This document shows positions 35,241-43,320 of a stretch of 64,000 nucleotides of DNA, in pieces (position 1 is the stretch's first letter; every line of letters begins with the position of its first letter). The notes below the pieces were generated by a model. It was not told the DNA's origin, did no database searches, and saw only the letters and a program-made list of their open reading frames with translations. The position numbers were made by a program, and so were the translations under genes. Location: assembly GCF_029871235.1 (NCBI RefSeq), contig NZ_SSOM01000067.1:62001-126000 (forward strand), written 5' to 3'. The stretch is from Pseudomonas sp. BN411. GTDB lineage: Bacteria; Pseudomonadota; Gammaproteobacteria; Pseudomonadales; Pseudomonadaceae.

Positions 35241-36023
35241 ATGACCGCCGCTCAAGCCCTCCCGTCGCTCAACCTCAAGGACAAGGTGTCCGCCGCCGAA
35301 TGGCAGACCCGCGTCGACCTGGCCGCCTGCTACCGCCTGATTGCCCTGTACGGCTGGGACGACCTGATCTTCACCCACATTTCCGCCAAGGTTCCCGGCA
35401 CCGAAGATTTCCTGATCAACCCCTACGGGCTGATGTTCCACGAGATCACCGCGTCGAGCCTGGTGAAGATCGACCTGGCCGGCAACAAGCTGATGGACAG
35501 CCCGTACGACATCAACCCGGCCGGCTACACCATCCACAGCGCGGTTCACGAGGTACGCCCGGACGTGGGCTGCGTGCTGCATATCCACACCTCGGCCGGC
35601 ATCGCCGTTTCCGCGCAGAAGAACGGCCTGCTGCCGCTGTCCCAGCAATCGCTGTTCGTGCTCGCCAGCCTGGCTTACCACGGCTACGAAGGCGTGGCGC
35701 TGCACCACGAGGAAAAGGCCCGTCTGCAGGCCGACCTCGGCCAGGCCAACTTCATGATCTTGCCCAACCACGGCCTGCTCACCGCCTTCGGCAGCATCGC
35801 CGACGCTTTCCTCGGCATGTTCACCATGCAGCGCGCCTGCGAGATCCAGGTGATGGCCCAGGCTGGCGGTGGTGAACTTATCCACATCCCGCAGCAGATC
35901 CTCGACGGCGCCCGGGCGATGATCGCCGGCGTGATGAAAACCTCCACCGGCATGGGCGGTGCGCTGCCGTGGCCGGCACTGCTGCGCAAGCTCGACCAGC
36001 AAATGCCCGGATACGACCAGTAA
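35241..36023 (+). CDS. Class II aldolase/adducin-family protein
   Basis: This 260-residue protein has the zinc-aldolase fold. Metal-ligand histidines are visible in CVLHIHTSAGIAVSAQ (H-x-H) and in MILPNHGLLTAFGSIADAF, and DLIFTHISAKVPG is the family substrate loop. Class II aldolases split sugar phosphates, but this adducin-type branch has few defined members. It overlaps the following hydrolase by one base (TAATG), so the two form a unit; the order aldolase-hydrolase after cidA/B matches P. aeruginosa (from memory). Confidence 0.9.
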   Translation: MTAAQALPSLNLKDKVSAAEWQTRVDLAACYRLIALYGWDDLIFTHISAKVPGTEDFLINPYGLMFHEITASSLVKIDLAGNKLMDSPYDINPAGYTIHSAVHEVRPDVGCVLHIHTSAGIAVSAQKNGLLPLSQQSLFVLASLAYHGYEGVALHHEEKARLQADLGQANFMILPNHGLLTAFGSIADAFLGMFTMQRACEIQVMAQAGGGELIHIPQQILDGARAMIAGVMKTSTGMGGALPWPALLRKLDQQMPGYDQ

Positions 36024-36898
36024 TGGCGCTGTCCGGCATCCCCCTGGGCGACTGGCGCGCCCAGGCCAGGGATTTGGACTTCCGCGGCCTGCGCGTCCGC
36101 TACTGGACGGAGGGAGAGGGCGAGCCGCTGCTGCTGATCCACGGCTTTCCCACCGCTTCCTGGGACTGGCACTACCTCTGGCAACCCTTGGCCCAGCGCT
36201 TTCGCCTCATCGCCTGCGACATGCTGGGCTTTGGCTACTCGGCCAAGCCGCGCGGCCATGACTACCGGCTGCTGGAGCAGGCGGACCTGAAGCAGGCGCT
36301 GCTCGCCCACCTCGGCGTGGAGGGGCCGGTGCACGTGCTGGCCCACGATTACGGCGACAGCGTTGCCCAGGAGTTGCTGGCGCGGCATCACGAAGGGTGC
36401 TTCAAGCTGGCCAGCTGCGTCTTCCTCAATGGCGGCCTGTTCCCGGAAACCCATAGGCCGGTGCTGGTGCAGAAGCTCCTGCTGAGCCCCCTCGGTGGCC
36501 TGGTCGGGCGGCTGTTCTCCCGGCGCAAGCTGGCCGCCAGCTTCGCCCAGGTGTTCGGCCCCGACACCCAACCCAGTGACGGGGAGCTGGACGACTTCTG
36601 GCAACTGATCGCCGAGCAGGACGGTCCTGCCGTCATGCACCGGCTGATCCACTACATTCCCGAGCGGCGCCAGCAGCGCGACCGCTGGGTGGCCGCGATG
36701 CAGAAGGGCGGGGTGCCGTTGCGGGTGATCGACGGGGCGGTGGACCCCATCTCCGGCGCCCACATGGTGGCGCGCTACCGCGAGCTGATCCCCGATGCGG
36801 ACGCCGTTCTGCTCGAAGGCATTGGTCACTATCCACAGACCGAAGCGCCGGAGCAGGTGCTGGAGCACTACCTGGCGTTTCGTGAGCGGCATGCGTAA
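36023..36898 (+). CDS. Alpha/beta hydrolase, epoxide hydrolase/haloalkane dehalogenase-like
   Basis: The 291-residue hydrolase has the oxyanion block LLIHGFPTASWDWHYLW (HGxP), an aspartate nucleophile in VLAHDYGDSVAQELL where most esterases have serine, and the His of GIGHYPQTEAPE. The Asp nucleophile places it with epoxide hydrolases or dehalogenases. The ATG overlaps the aldolase stop. Substrate unknown. Confidence 0.9.
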   Translation: MALSGIPLGDWRAQARDLDFRGLRVRYWTEGEGEPLLLIHGFPTASWDWHYLWQPLAQRFRLIACDMLGFGYSAKPRGHDYRLLEQADLKQALLAHLGVEGPVHVLAHDYGDSVAQELLARHHEGCFKLASCVFLNGGLFPETHRPVLVQKLLLSPLGGLVGRLFSRRKLAASFAQVFGPDTQPSDGELDDFWQLIAEQDGPAVMHRLIHYIPERRQQRDRWVAAMQKGGVPLRVIDGAVDPISGAHMVARYRELIPDADAVLLEGIGHYPQTEAPEQVLEHYLAFRERHA

Positions 36899-37018
36899 GG
36901 GACATTTCCGAGGCTCAATCGGATTTGTCCTAATGGGGAGGCCGGAGGCGGGGCGCTAGCATCCCGGGTTTCATTTTCCGGCCGGGCACGAGTGGCCCGG
37001 CGGCAACGAGACCTGCTC

Positions 37019-37270
37019 ATGCTCTTCCGCCTCCTGGTATTCCTCTATCCCGTCATCCGTACCCTTGGGCCCGGCGTCGCGGCCCTGCTGTTCATCTGCA
37101 GCCTAAGCCTCATCGGCTACGCCATCCTGCGCGATCCGGGCCCGTGGAGCTGGTTGGCCGCGATCGGCTGCCTCCTGGCTTCCGCCCTGCTTGCGCTGCT
37201 CTGCCACAGCTACAACTGGTGGCTGTTCAAGCTGCGTCCACGCGGAACCCTGTTCATTCCCATCAAGTAA
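37019..37270 (+). CDS. Small two-helix membrane protein
   Basis: This hypothetical protein of 83 residues has two strongly hydrophobic helices, LGPGVAALLFICSLSLIGYA (about 19-40) and WLAAIGCLLASALLALLCHS (about 46-66), and a basic tail LRPRGTLFIPIK. The ATG at 37019 is chosen because the first helix then follows a short N-terminal segment; there is no strong ribosome site. A gene of this kind lies between the hydrolase and the SDR in P. aeruginosa (from memory). Function unknown. Confidence 0.7.
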   Translation: MLFRLLVFLYPVIRTLGPGVAALLFICSLSLIGYAILRDPGPWSWLAAIGCLLASALLALLCHSYNWWLFKLRPRGTLFIPIK

Positions 37271-37373
37271 CGTCGCCCTTATCGGGCACCATTCATGACG
37301 GTTCCGATTCTTGTGGGGCTGGGGAAGCTGCCGGAGACTCGGCGGATACCCAGGCCTGCCAAGGAGCCAGCCC

Positions 37374-38285
37374 ATGAGCGATGCAATCCGCTTCGAAGAC
37401 AAAGTCGTAGTCGTCACCGGCGCCGGTGGCGGTATTGGCCGCGCCCATGCGCTGCTGTTCGCCCGTCATGGTGCCCGGGTTGTGGTCAACGACCTCGGCG
37501 GCAGCACCCACGGTGAAGGCGCCAACGCCTCGGCGGCCGACCTCGTGGTGGCGGAAATCCGCGAAGCCGGTGGCACCGCCGTGGCCAGCCATGACTCGGT
37601 GACCGACGGCGAGAAGATCGTGCAGGCCGCGCTCGATCACTTCGGGCGCATCGACGTGGTGGTGAACAACGCCGGCATCCTGCGCGACAAGACCTTCCAC
37701 AAGATGGAAGACGCCGACTGGGACCTGGTCTACAAGGTCCACGTCGAAGGCGCCTACAAGGTCACCCGCGCCGCCTGGCCGCATATGCGCGAGCAGGGCT
37801 ACGGCCGCGTCATCTTCACCTCGTCCACTTCGGGCATCTACGGCAACTTCGGCCAGTCGAACTACGGCATGGCCAAGCTCGGCCTCTATGGCCTGACCCG
37901 CAACCTGGCCATCGAAGGCCGTAAGAACAACATCCTGGTCAACGCCATCGCCCCCACTGGCGGCACCCGCATGACCGAAGGCCTGATCCCGCCGCAGGTG
38001 TTCGAACAGCTCAAGCCCGAACTGGTGAGCCCGCTGGTGGTGTTCCTCGGCAGCGAGCAGTGCCAGGAAACCTCCGGCCTGTTCGAAGTGGGCGGCGGCT
38101 GGATTGGCAAGGTGCGCTGGGAGCGCAGCCTGGGCTTCGGCTTCGACCCCAAGGCCGGCTTCGATGCCGAGGACGTGGCGGCCAACTGGAAAACCATCTG
38201 CGACTTCACTGATGCAGCCCACCCGGCGGACAACGTCGAAGCCCTGCGCGAGATGATGGCCAACCTGCAGAAGTACGCCCTCTGA
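37374..38285 (+). CDS. Short-chain dehydrogenase (HSD17B4-like)
   Basis: This is a 303-residue NAD(P)-dependent oxidoreductase. It has VVVTGAGGGIGRAHALLFAR (TGxxxGxG), VVVNDLGG with the Asp that favours [17 protein letters not shown], and Tyr-x3-Lys in SNYGMAKLGLYGLT. The sequence resembles the 3-hydroxyacyl-CoA dehydrogenase part of peroxisomal multifunctional enzymes, so a beta-oxidation role is plausible. AAGGAG precedes the ATG at 37374. A terminator follows at 38351, then a REP and the crotonase gene. Confidence 0.92.
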   Translation: MSDAIRFEDKVVVVTGAGGGIGRAHALLFARHGARVVVNDLGGSTHGEGANASAADLVVAEIREAGGTAVASHDSVTDGEKIVQAALDHFGRIDVVVNNAGILRDKTFHKMEDADWDLVYKVHVEGAYKVTRAAWPHMREQGYGRVIFTSSTSGIYGNFGQSNYGMAKLGLYGLTRNLAIEGRKNNILVNAIAPTGGTRMTEGLIPPQVFEQLKPELVSPLVVFLGSEQCQETSGLFEVGGGWIGKVRWERSLGFGFDPKAGFDAEDVAANWKTICDFTDAAHPADNVEALREMMANLQKYAL

Positions 38286-38350
38286 TCCCGCCGTTCACCG
38301 GGGCAGTTCCGCCAGCGGGCTGAACATTCCTTCGGAGACGCACTATGTTG

Positions 38351-38377
38351 AAGGCCGGCCTTGTTGCCGGCCTTTTT
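38351..38377 (+). terminator. Rho-independent terminator after the SDR gene
   Basis: AAGGCCGGC-CTTGTT-GCCGGCCTTTTT, a strong stem with T-run. Confidence 0.88.
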
Positions 38378-38400
38378 CATTGGTGTTGTGGATGACACCT

Positions 38401-38488
38401 TGTGGGGGCGAATTCATTCGCAATGGGCTGCGCAGCAGCCCCTGAAGGCAGACCTTCGGCCTGCATAGCGATTGAAATCGCCCCCACA
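38401..38488. repeat. REP-type inverted repeat, family A
   Basis: TGTGGGGGCGAATTCATTCG at the left and CGATTGAAATCGCCCCCACA at the right, with an inner GGGCTGCGCAGCAGCCC hairpin. It lies in the gap before the crotonase gene. Confidence 0.8.
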
Positions 38489-38527
38489 GGAAAAGCGGCC
38501 ACCCTATCTGCCAGCCCAGGAGCCCCC

Positions 38528-39301
38528 ATGAACGTCAGAGTCGAGAAGAACGGCCCCGTCACCACCCTGATCATCGACCGTCCCGAGGTGCGCAATGCCG
38601 TTGATCGTCCCACCGCCGAGGCGCTGGCCGCGGCGCTGCGGGCGTTCGAGGTGGACGAAGAGGCGCGGGTGGCGGTGCTCACCGGGTCAGGCGGAACCTT
38701 CTGCGCCGGCGCCGACCTGGGCGCCGTGGCCGAGGATGGCGCACGACGCAACCGCCTGGAGTACGAGGGCGATGGCCCCATGGGACCGAGCCGGATGCAA
38801 CTGGCGAAACCGCTGATCGCCGCCATCGAGGGGCATGCGGTGGCCGGCGGTATGGAGCTGGCGCTGTTGGCGGATATGCGGGTGATGGCCGAGGACGCGG
38901 TGTTCGGCGTGTTCTGCCGGCGTTTCGGCGTGCCGTTGATCGATGGCGGCACCGTGCGCCTGCCGCGCATCGTCGGTCAGGGCCGGGCGATGGACCTGAT
39001 CCTCACCGGCCGTCCGGTCAAGGCCCAGGAAGCGCTGGCCATGGGGCTGGCTAACCGGGTCGTGGCCAAGGGCGAAGCCCGCGCTGCAGCCGAGGAACTG
39101 GCCCACGCCATCGCCGCCTTCCCGCAGCGCTGCATGCTGGCGGATCGGGCCAGCGCCTATGCCCAGTGGGAACTGCCGTTCGAGGCCGCCATCGCCAACG
39201 AATTCAAGGGTGGGATGAAGGTTATCCACAGCGGCGAAACCCTGGCCGGTGCCCGGTCCTTCAAGGCGGGGCAGGGGCGGCACGGCAGCTTCGACGACTG
39301 A
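38528..39301 (+). CDS. Enoyl-CoA hydratase/isomerase (crotonase) family protein
   Basis: The 257-residue protein has the CoA/oxyanion segments GTFCAGADLGAVAE and AIEGHAVAGGMELALLADM, plus GVPLIDGGTVRLPRIVG, where true hydratases usually show a glutamate; the match there is poor, so the exact reaction (hydration, isomerisation or other) is open. The ATG at 38528 follows CCAGGAG. It follows the SDR but is separated from it by a terminator and a REP. Probably fatty-acid or aromatic-acid catabolism (inference). Confidence 0.9.
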   Translation: MNVRVEKNGPVTTLIIDRPEVRNAVDRPTAEALAAALRAFEVDEEARVAVLTGSGGTFCAGADLGAVAEDGARRNRLEYEGDGPMGPSRMQLAKPLIAAIEGHAVAGGMELALLADMRVMAEDAVFGVFCRRFGVPLIDGGTVRLPRIVGQGRAMDLILTGRPVKAQEALAMGLANRVVAKGEARAAAEELAHAIAAFPQRCMLADRASAYAQWELPFEAAIANEFKGGMKVIHSGETLAGARSFKAGQGRHGSFDD

Positions 39302-39354
39302 TTGCGATGGAGCACGTAGCTGTTGCCAGAGATCGCCCATCGGTCCAGGAACCT

Positions 39355-39411
39355 CGTAGGAGCTAGCTTGCTAGCGAAACGGGGCCATTCGCTGGCAAGC
39401 CAGCTCCTACG
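39355..39411. repeat. REP-type inverted repeat, family B
   Basis: Arms CGTAGGAGCTAGCTTGCTAG.. (39355-39378) and TTCGCTGGCAAGCCAGCTCC.. (39388-39411), with a few mismatches. A family A fragment follows at about 39449-39490. Confidence 0.8.
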
Positions 39412-39496
39412 GGCAATGCAGCTACTTGCAACACTTGATGCAGACACAGCGAATTCATTCGCCAGGCAGGGCAAGGCCCTGCCGGCTCCGGCTTCA

Positions 39497-39841
39497 TCAG
39501 CGCGAAATGATCACGTAGGTCTTGCGCAGCGTTTCCTTCACGTCCCACACGCCCAGGCTGTTGGCCGGCAGCAGCAGGGCATCACCGGCCTTGATCTCGA
39601 TGGGCTCGCCGCCGTCCGGGGTGAAGGTGCAGCTGCCGTGGGTGAAGTGGCAGAACTCCTGCTCGACGATCTGGCGGCGGAAGCGGCCGGGGCTGCATTC
39701 CCAGACGCCGGTTTCCACCTGGTCGGTGCGCTCCACCGAATGCACGCGGGTGTGCGGCACCGGCTCGCCGACAGGTACTGCGACCGGGGTCGGTTCGGAC
39801 AGGGGAAGGTCGTGGGTGTTCTTCAGCAGGGTGGCTTTCAT
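39497..39841 (-). CDS. Cupin-domain protein (DUF861-like)
   Basis: This 114-residue single-cupin protein has VWECSPGRFRRQIVEQEFCH (the E-FCH motif), FTHGSCTFTPDGGEPIEIKAGDALLLPANSLGVWDV and a C-terminal strand TYVIISR. The cupin_3/DUF861 family includes ethanolamine and ureidoglycine proteins, many with no known reaction. It is read in the same direction as, and just downstream of, the amine-oxidase gene at 39917-41323; only a family B repeat arm lies between. It may act on the product of that oxidase (inference). Confidence 0.87.
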   Translation of the reverse strand: MKATLLKNTHDLPLSEPTPVAVPVGEPVPHTRVHSVERTDQVETGVWECSPGRFRRQIVEQEFCHFTHGSCTFTPDGGEPIEIKAGDALLLPANSLGVWDVKETLRKTYVIISR

Positions 39842-39867
39842 GTCGTTGGCTCCGCAAATGCCTGGAT

Positions 39868-39891
39868 GTAGGAGCGAGCTCTGCTCGCGAA
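39868..39891. repeat. Single REP arm, family B
   Basis: GTAGGAGCGAGCTCTGCTCG.. matches the left arm of 31418-31440, with no second arm nearby. It lies between the cupin and oxidase genes. Confidence 0.75.
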
Positions 39892-39916
39892 TAGGTGCAG
39901 TGAGATTTCGCGCGGC

Positions 39917-41323
39917 CTAGCGCATCAGGCCTTCCAGCAGGCCGGCCAGTTTCAGTGCCATGGTCCGGCGCCAGGGCGCGCTGTGGGGATTGGCCAGCAC
40001 CCGGTCCTCGTGGACGAAGCTGCGGATGATGGCGTTGTAGCCGAGCCAGCGGCAGGGTTCCGGTTCCCAGGCGCTGAGGCGCTCCAGCGGGCCGTCGCCC
40101 AGCACCCAGGGCTGGCGGGTGAGCAGGGATTCCTTGCCGAGGATCAGGTCGGCCAGGGTGCGCCCGCCCAGGTTGCTGGCGCCCACGCCCTCGCCGCCGT
40201 AGCCGCCGGACAGGGCGATGCCGTTCTTGCGGTCTACCAGCATGTGCGGGCGGAAGCGTCGCGCCATGCCCAGGTTGCCGCCCCAGCTGTGGGTGATGCG
40301 CACGTTACGCAGTTGCGGGAAAAGCTCGCCCAGCAGGTAGCGGCGCAGGCCGACTTCGTCCGCGGTGAGCTGGAAGTCCTGTCGTAGCTTGCCGCCGAAG
40401 CGGTAGCCGCCACGCGCACCGAAGGCCAGGCGGTTGTCGGCGGTGCGTTGGGCATAGGTGACCTGGCGGCTGCTCTCGCTGAAAGCCTGGCCATGTTCCA
40501 GGCCGATCTCTGCCCACTGCTCGTCGGAAAGCGGTTCGGTGCCGATCAGCAGGCTCTGTACCGGCAATTGGTACTTGCCCAACGGCGGCAGGCTGGCGGC
40601 GTAGCCTTCGATGGCCGGTACCACCCAGTGCGCCTTGAGTTCGCCCTGGGCGGTGCGTACCAGCCCCGGCTGCCAGTGGGTGGCGGGGCTCTGCTCGAAC
40701 AGCTGCACGCCCATGCGTTCCACTGCCCGGGCCAGTCCGCGCACCAGCTTGGCCGGCTGGATGGTGGCGCAGTGCGGGGTGTGGATGCCGCCGTAGGGGT
40801 TGGCCACGCGCAGCTGGCCGTTCAGTTCCTCGGGGCTCAGCCAGCGGTAGTCGGCTTCGGTCAGACCTTCGGCGTACAGGTCGGCCAGTTGGCCGCGCAG
40901 ACGCTTTTCCTGCTCCGGGTAGCGTGCGGCGCAATAGAGGATTCCGCCCTTGCGGTAGTGGCAGTCGATGCCTTCGCGCTGAAGCACGTCGGCCACTTCG
41001 TCGGGAATGCCGTGGAGCAGGTCGAAGGACGCCTTGCGCACCTCGCTGGGCAGCGGCGCCAGGGCGCGGTCCTCACCCAGCAGGTTGCCCATCAGCCAGC
41101 CGCCGTTGCGACCGCTGGCGCCAAAGCCGGCGAATTCCGACTCGACGATGGCGATCTTCAGCTCGGGGGCCTGGCGCTTGAGGTAATAGGCCGTCCACAG
41201 CCCGGTATAGCCTGCGCCGATGATCGCGACGTCCACCTCAAGCGAGCTGGACAGCGCCGGCCGCGGCTTGAGGTCTTCATCGAGCGTGTCCATCCACAGG
41301 CTGATCGAGCGCCAGTTCGGCAT
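39917..41323 (-). CDS. FAD-dependent amine oxidoreductase, PauB/PuuB-like
   Basis: This 468-residue D-amino-acid-oxidase-fold enzyme has the FAD-binding VDVAIIGAGYTGLWTAYYLK, the loop FGASGRNGGWLMGNLLGE, HTPHCATIQPAKLVRGLARA and the C-terminal FAD region YGGEGVGASNLGGRTLADLI. It resembles gamma-glutamyl-polyamine oxidases (PuuB, PauB), so putrescine or spermidine breakdown is the best guess. The start ATG at 41323 follows GGGGACCT, a weak site. A cupin gene follows and a SnoaL-AraC regulator precedes on the same strand. Confidence 0.87.
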   Translation of the reverse strand: MPNWRSISLWMDTLDEDLKPRPALSSSLEVDVAIIGAGYTGLWTAYYLKRQAPELKIAIVESEFAGFGASGRNGGWLMGNLLGEDRALAPLPSEVRKASFDLLHGIPDEVADVLQREGIDCHYRKGGILYCAARYPEQEKRLRGQLADLYAEGLTEADYRWLSPEELNGQLRVANPYGGIHTPHCATIQPAKLVRGLARAVERMGVQLFEQSPATHWQPGLVRTAQGELKAHWVVPAIEGYAASLPPLGKYQLPVQSLLIGTEPLSDEQWAEIGLEHGQAFSESSRQVTYAQRTADNRLAFGARGGYRFGGKLRQDFQLTADEVGLRRYLLGELFPQLRNVRITHSWGGNLGMARRFRPHMLVDRKNGIALSGGYGGEGVGASNLGGRTLADLILGKESLLTRQPWVLGDGPLERLSAWEPEPCRWLGYNAIIRSFVHEDRVLANPHSAPWRRTMALKLAGLLEGLMR

Positions 41324-41432
41324 AGGCAGGTCCCCGTTGGCAGGTTGTTGTGGCTGGCAAGGCTAGAGCCTGGCCGGGCACTTGTCGTGTGCGCGGGCAC
41401 GCTGGGAATGCGGGATGTACGAGAAGGAAACG

Positions 41433-41512
41433 CGTAGGTTGGCGCTGAGCCTGCGAAGCCCAACGACTCCCAGCCCCATCGTTGGGCCTCGCTCTGCTCG
41501 GACCAACCTACG
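41433..41512. repeat. REP-type inverted repeat, family D
   Basis: CGTAGGTTGG ... CCAACCTACG ends, with inner GAAGCCCAACGA and TCGTTGGGCCTC arms. The right end holds the TAG stop (41508-41510) of the SnoaL-AraC gene. Confidence 0.8.
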
Positions 41513-42299
41513 AACGTCCGTGCGCCCTCTTGAGGTAGGCCTTGGGCGACAGCCCGGTGTGCTGGCGGAAGCAGCGGTAGAAGGCGGAGAGCGAATTGAA
41601 GCCGGCGGTGAAGGCCAGTTCGTCGATGCGCACCGGCGGCACGGCAACTTCCAGCAGCTTGAGCAGGTGCTGCAGGCGGGCGTGGTTGACGTACTGGTAG
41701 AAGCTCTGGCCGAGCATCTGGTTCAGCAGGTAGGAAATCTGGTTGCGGGTATAGCCGGTGGCGCTGGCCACCTGGTGCAGGTCCAGCGCCGGATCGAGGT
41801 AGGGCTGGGAACGCTGGAAGTATTCCTCGATGTCCCGCGCCAGCAGGCCGAGCTGGCGCGCTGACAGGCCGAGACGACTGGCTGCCGGTCGCTGCGACGG
41901 GGTCGTGCTGGACTGGGCCGCGGGCTGCACCAGCAGGGCGTACTCGTTGATCCGCCAGATCAGGCCGTCGCGTACGGTGATGGCTTCGCTGGCGCGGAAG
42001 GTGCCGCCGCCAGCGACGCTGATGGCGTACTGGATGAAGGCGGTGTCGCCGTCGATGCGGATGCGGTCGTTGTGTTCGAGGAAGTCTTCCGGTCCGCTGG
42101 GCATGGTGGCGAGCAGGTAGTCGCGCATGTCATCGCGGCGCATGCAGCGGTTCTGGAAGAAATCGTTGTATTCCACCTCGGGGTGGTAGAGCGCCAGCAC
42201 GGCCTCGATGTCGCGGGCTTTCCAACTCAGGTGGTAGCGCATCACCACGTCACGGGTGGCGGCGGTCTGGGGATCGGGGGCTTGGTCGTGCGAACTCAT
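41508..42299 (-). CDS. SnoaL-like domain fused to AraC DNA-binding domain
   Basis: This 263-residue protein begins with a SnoaL/NTF2-like cone (about residues 15-125: VMRYHLSWKARDIEAVLALY, HPEVEYNDFF, FIQYAISVAGGG, IWRINEYALL) and ends with an AraC-type double helix-turn-helix (about 160-260: LDLHQVASATGYTRNQISYL, IDELAFTAGFNSLSAFYRCF, RQHTGLSPKAYLKRA). The sensor domain thus differs from the usual cupin arm of AraC proteins. It is read toward the amine-oxidase gene and may control it (inference). The stop codon is supplied by a REP arm. Start ATG at 42299. Confidence 0.88.
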   Translation of the reverse strand: MSSHDQAPDPQTAATRDVVMRYHLSWKARDIEAVLALYHPEVEYNDFFQNRCMRRDDMRDYLLATMPSGPEDFLEHNDRIRIDGDTAFIQYAISVAGGGTFRASEAITVRDGLIWRINEYALLVQPAAQSSTTPSQRPAASRLGLSARQLGLLARDIEEYFQRSQPYLDPALDLHQVASATGYTRNQISYLLNQMLGQSFYQYVNHARLQHLLKLLEVAVPPVRIDELAFTAGFNSLSAFYRCFRQHTGLSPKAYLKRAHGRS

Positions 42300-42353
42300 G
42301 GGGCGGTCACGGCGGGAGGAATGTCAAAGCATGCCCGAGCCGCCGGGGCGCCA

Positions 42354-43157
42354 TCAATGCAGCGGCTGTACATGCCCCAGCCGGCGCAGGCGCTGGGCCA
42401 GGTGCAGGTGCTGGGCCGGGTTGTCGCAGAGCAGCAGGGCGCGCTCCAGGTCGTAGCGCTCCGCCTGGGGGCAATCCAGGCGCTGGTAGATATCCGCCCG
42501 GGCCAGGTGGTCATGCATGCTGGGCGGGCCGAGCAGCAGCACGCGCTCGGCATCCTTCAGCGCGGCGAGGAACTCACCGGCCTCCTGGTGGAGCATGCGC
42601 AGGTTGCGCGACAGGCGCTGGAGCATTTCCATCGCGCTGGCCGTTTGCAGGTGTGCCGCCTGGAGCTCGGCCTGGGGGCCCTGGACGCGCGCCAGCAGGT
42701 CGCGGCAATCGCGGGTGTACAGGCGACGGCCGCCGCATGGATCGAGCAGGTGGTCGGCACCGGGTACGCGCAGCAGGAAGTGGCCGGGAAAGCCCACCCC
42801 GGCCAGGGGAATACCCAGGCGTGCGGCCAGCTCCAGGGCGATCAGCGCCAGCGACAGCGGCTGTCCCCGGCGCCGGGTGAGGACCTCGGGCAGCAGCGCG
42901 GCGCGCGGGCGCAGGGGCGTGTCGTCGTCCTCATGAAAGTCCAGCTCGTTCAGCCGCCGCAACAACGGCTGGGCCAGTTCGGCCGGCGCCAGGTTCGGCA
43001 GGCCGGCCGCCACCAGTTGGAGCAGGCCGCCGAATTCGCGCAGCACCCGTTCCGGGTCCAGGCGCGGATCGTGTTCGGCGGCGATCCACAGGGCCGCCTC
43101 CAGCATCGCCGGAGGCTCGCGTTCGAGGCAGGCTAGACAGCGTTGGCGCGGGTCCAT
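42354..43157 (-). CDS. SirB1-family protein (transglutaminase-like with TPR)
   Basis: The 267-residue cytosolic protein has the SirB1 core LLPEVLTRRRGQPLSLALIALELAARLGIPL (residues split here as RRGQPLSLALI and LAARLGIPLAGVGFPGHFLL) and LLDPCGGR. It ends with TPR-like helical repeats (LAALKDAERVLLLGPPSMHD and RADIYQRLDCPQAERYDLER). The transglutaminase-like fold lacks a clear catalytic cysteine, so an enzymatic role is doubtful. The ATG at 43157 follows CGGAGATACC. It is divergent from the leucine dehydrogenase gene. Confidence 0.86.
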   Translation of the reverse strand: MDPRQRCLACLEREPPAMLEAALWIAAEHDPRLDPERVLREFGGLLQLVAAGLPNLAPAELAQPLLRRLNELDFHEDDDTPLRPRAALLPEVLTRRRGQPLSLALIALELAARLGIPLAGVGFPGHFLLRVPGADHLLDPCGGRRLYTRDCRDLLARVQGPQAELQAAHLQTASAMEMLQRLSRNLRMLHQEAGEFLAALKDAERVLLLGPPSMHDHLARADIYQRLDCPQAERYDLERALLLCDNPAQHLHLAQRLRRLGHVQPLH

Positions 43158-43320
43158 GGGTATCTCCGAGAGGTTGTTTCCTTGTAGCCAACTGGTTGAT
43201 TTTCGTCCAGTAGTGGCACGAACAGCGGTTATCTTGGCGCTCCGGCTTATGTCCGCATGCAAGGGGGCGGATGGCGCAGGCCGACCTATACTGGCCGTAA
43301 AGTCAGGAAGGGAGACCGCC

